Shown: one piece after another, positions 63,924 to 64,000 of the stretch | Numbering within the stretch: the stretch's first letter is position 1 | Layout: each line of letters begins with the position of its first letter | Assembly (NCBI RefSeq): GCF_001927285.1 | Contig: NZ_MSIG01000001.1 | Coordinates: 124,001 to 188,000, forward strand | DNA from: Mongoliimonas terrestris | Lineage (GTDB): Bacteria > Pseudomonadota > Alphaproteobacteria > Rhizobiales > Pleomorphomonadaceae | Reading direction: 5' to 3' | DNA length: 64,000 nt | Translations under genes and position numbers: made by a program | Notes under the pieces: generated by a model | What the model saw: the letters and a program-made list of their open reading frames with translations, nothing else | What the model was told of the DNA's origin: nothing | Databases searched by the model: none

Positions 63924-64000
63924 ATGACTACCGGAACAGTGAAGTGGTTTGATTCCACAAAGGGCTTCGGCTTCATCCAGCCGAACGACGGCGGCCCCGA
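63924..64000 (+). CDS. Cold-shock protein (CspA family), cut by window end
   Basis: Only the first 25 codons are inside the window. The ATG at 63924 follows AAAGG. The visible residues MTTGTVKWFDSTKGFGFI and QPNDGG include the RNP1 motif KGFGFI of the cold-shock OB fold, which binds single-stranded nucleic acid and melts RNA structure. Full length should be near 70 residues. Its own promoter and a long leader lie upstream. Confidence 0.95.
   Translation, partial: MTTGTVKWFDSTKGFGFIQPNDGGP

Overview
The window is GC-rich (roughly 70% by eye) bacterial chromosome with no insertion sequence, integrase, CRISPR, rRNA or tRNA that I can see. A full-length cyclic beta-1,2-glucan synthase (25985-34495), many ABC importers, an RsbV/W/U-like partner-switching set, a KaiC-like ATPase and an allantoinase-type deacetylase point to an alphaproteobacterium, most likely Hyphomicrobiales (Rhizobiales). 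That assignment is inference.

Layout. (1) 0-5 kb: a protein with a C-terminal VHL-like beta fold, then glutaminase-STAS-anti-sigma kinase-PP2C phosphatase, all overlapping by 4 nt. (2) 4.5-15 kb, minus strand: a phosphorelay operon (c-type heme protein, hybrid kinase, lone receiver), a cyclic-nucleotide-domain/thioredoxin-reductase-like flavoprotein, and a KaiC-like ATPase with a multi-PAS hybrid kinase. (3) 15-19 kb: AAA ATPase, VOC protein, secreted gamma-glutamyltransferase. (4) 19.5-25.8 kb: FadR-type regulator, Cys/Met-type PLP enzyme and a complete MalEFGK-like ABC importer, apparently one catabolic unit. (5) 26-34.5 kb: the glucan synthase. (6) 35-55 kb: a catabolic island with two hydantoinase/oxoprolinase-type HyuAB pairs, SDR, HpaB-type oxygenase, allantoinase-like deacetylase, sugar-type epimerase, a cytoplasmic gamma-glutamyltransferase homologue, an amino-acid ABC importer whose permease and ATPase are one polypeptide, an XRE-cupin regulator, RidA and a class III aminotransferase. 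(7) 55-63.5 kb: ArgO/ArgP divergent pair, then a second amide or N-heterocycle block (NMT1-type ABC importer, asparaginase, deacetylase) opposite a GntR-FCD regulator and an ACMSD-like amidohydrolase. (8) The window ends in the first codons of a cold-shock protein.

The strongest new signal is a short palindrome, TTGC-N7-GCAA. It occurs exactly six times, and all six copies I found lie in intergenic regions in front of the island in (6): two in tandem 21 bp apart before hyuA1, one about 45 bp before each of the divergent HpaB and deacetylase genes, one before the amino-acid binding protein and one before hyuA2. This ties these scattered operons into one candidate regulon. Its genes fit uptake of a nitrogenous compound (amide, lactam, hydantoin or gamma-glutamyl type), ATP-dependent ring or amide opening by HyuAB, and removal of the amino group by the aminotransferase. 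The substrate is not known from sequence.

A second structural signal is a REP-like element present twice (1271-1360 and 25858-25990). The second copy carries two 16-bp perfect hairpins and supplies the stop codon of the glucan synthase. A different 145-bp mirrored palindrome (22787-22931) interrupts the ABC operon.

All coordinates, motifs and start choices come from reading the sequence. Family assignments come from recognised motifs, not from database searches.
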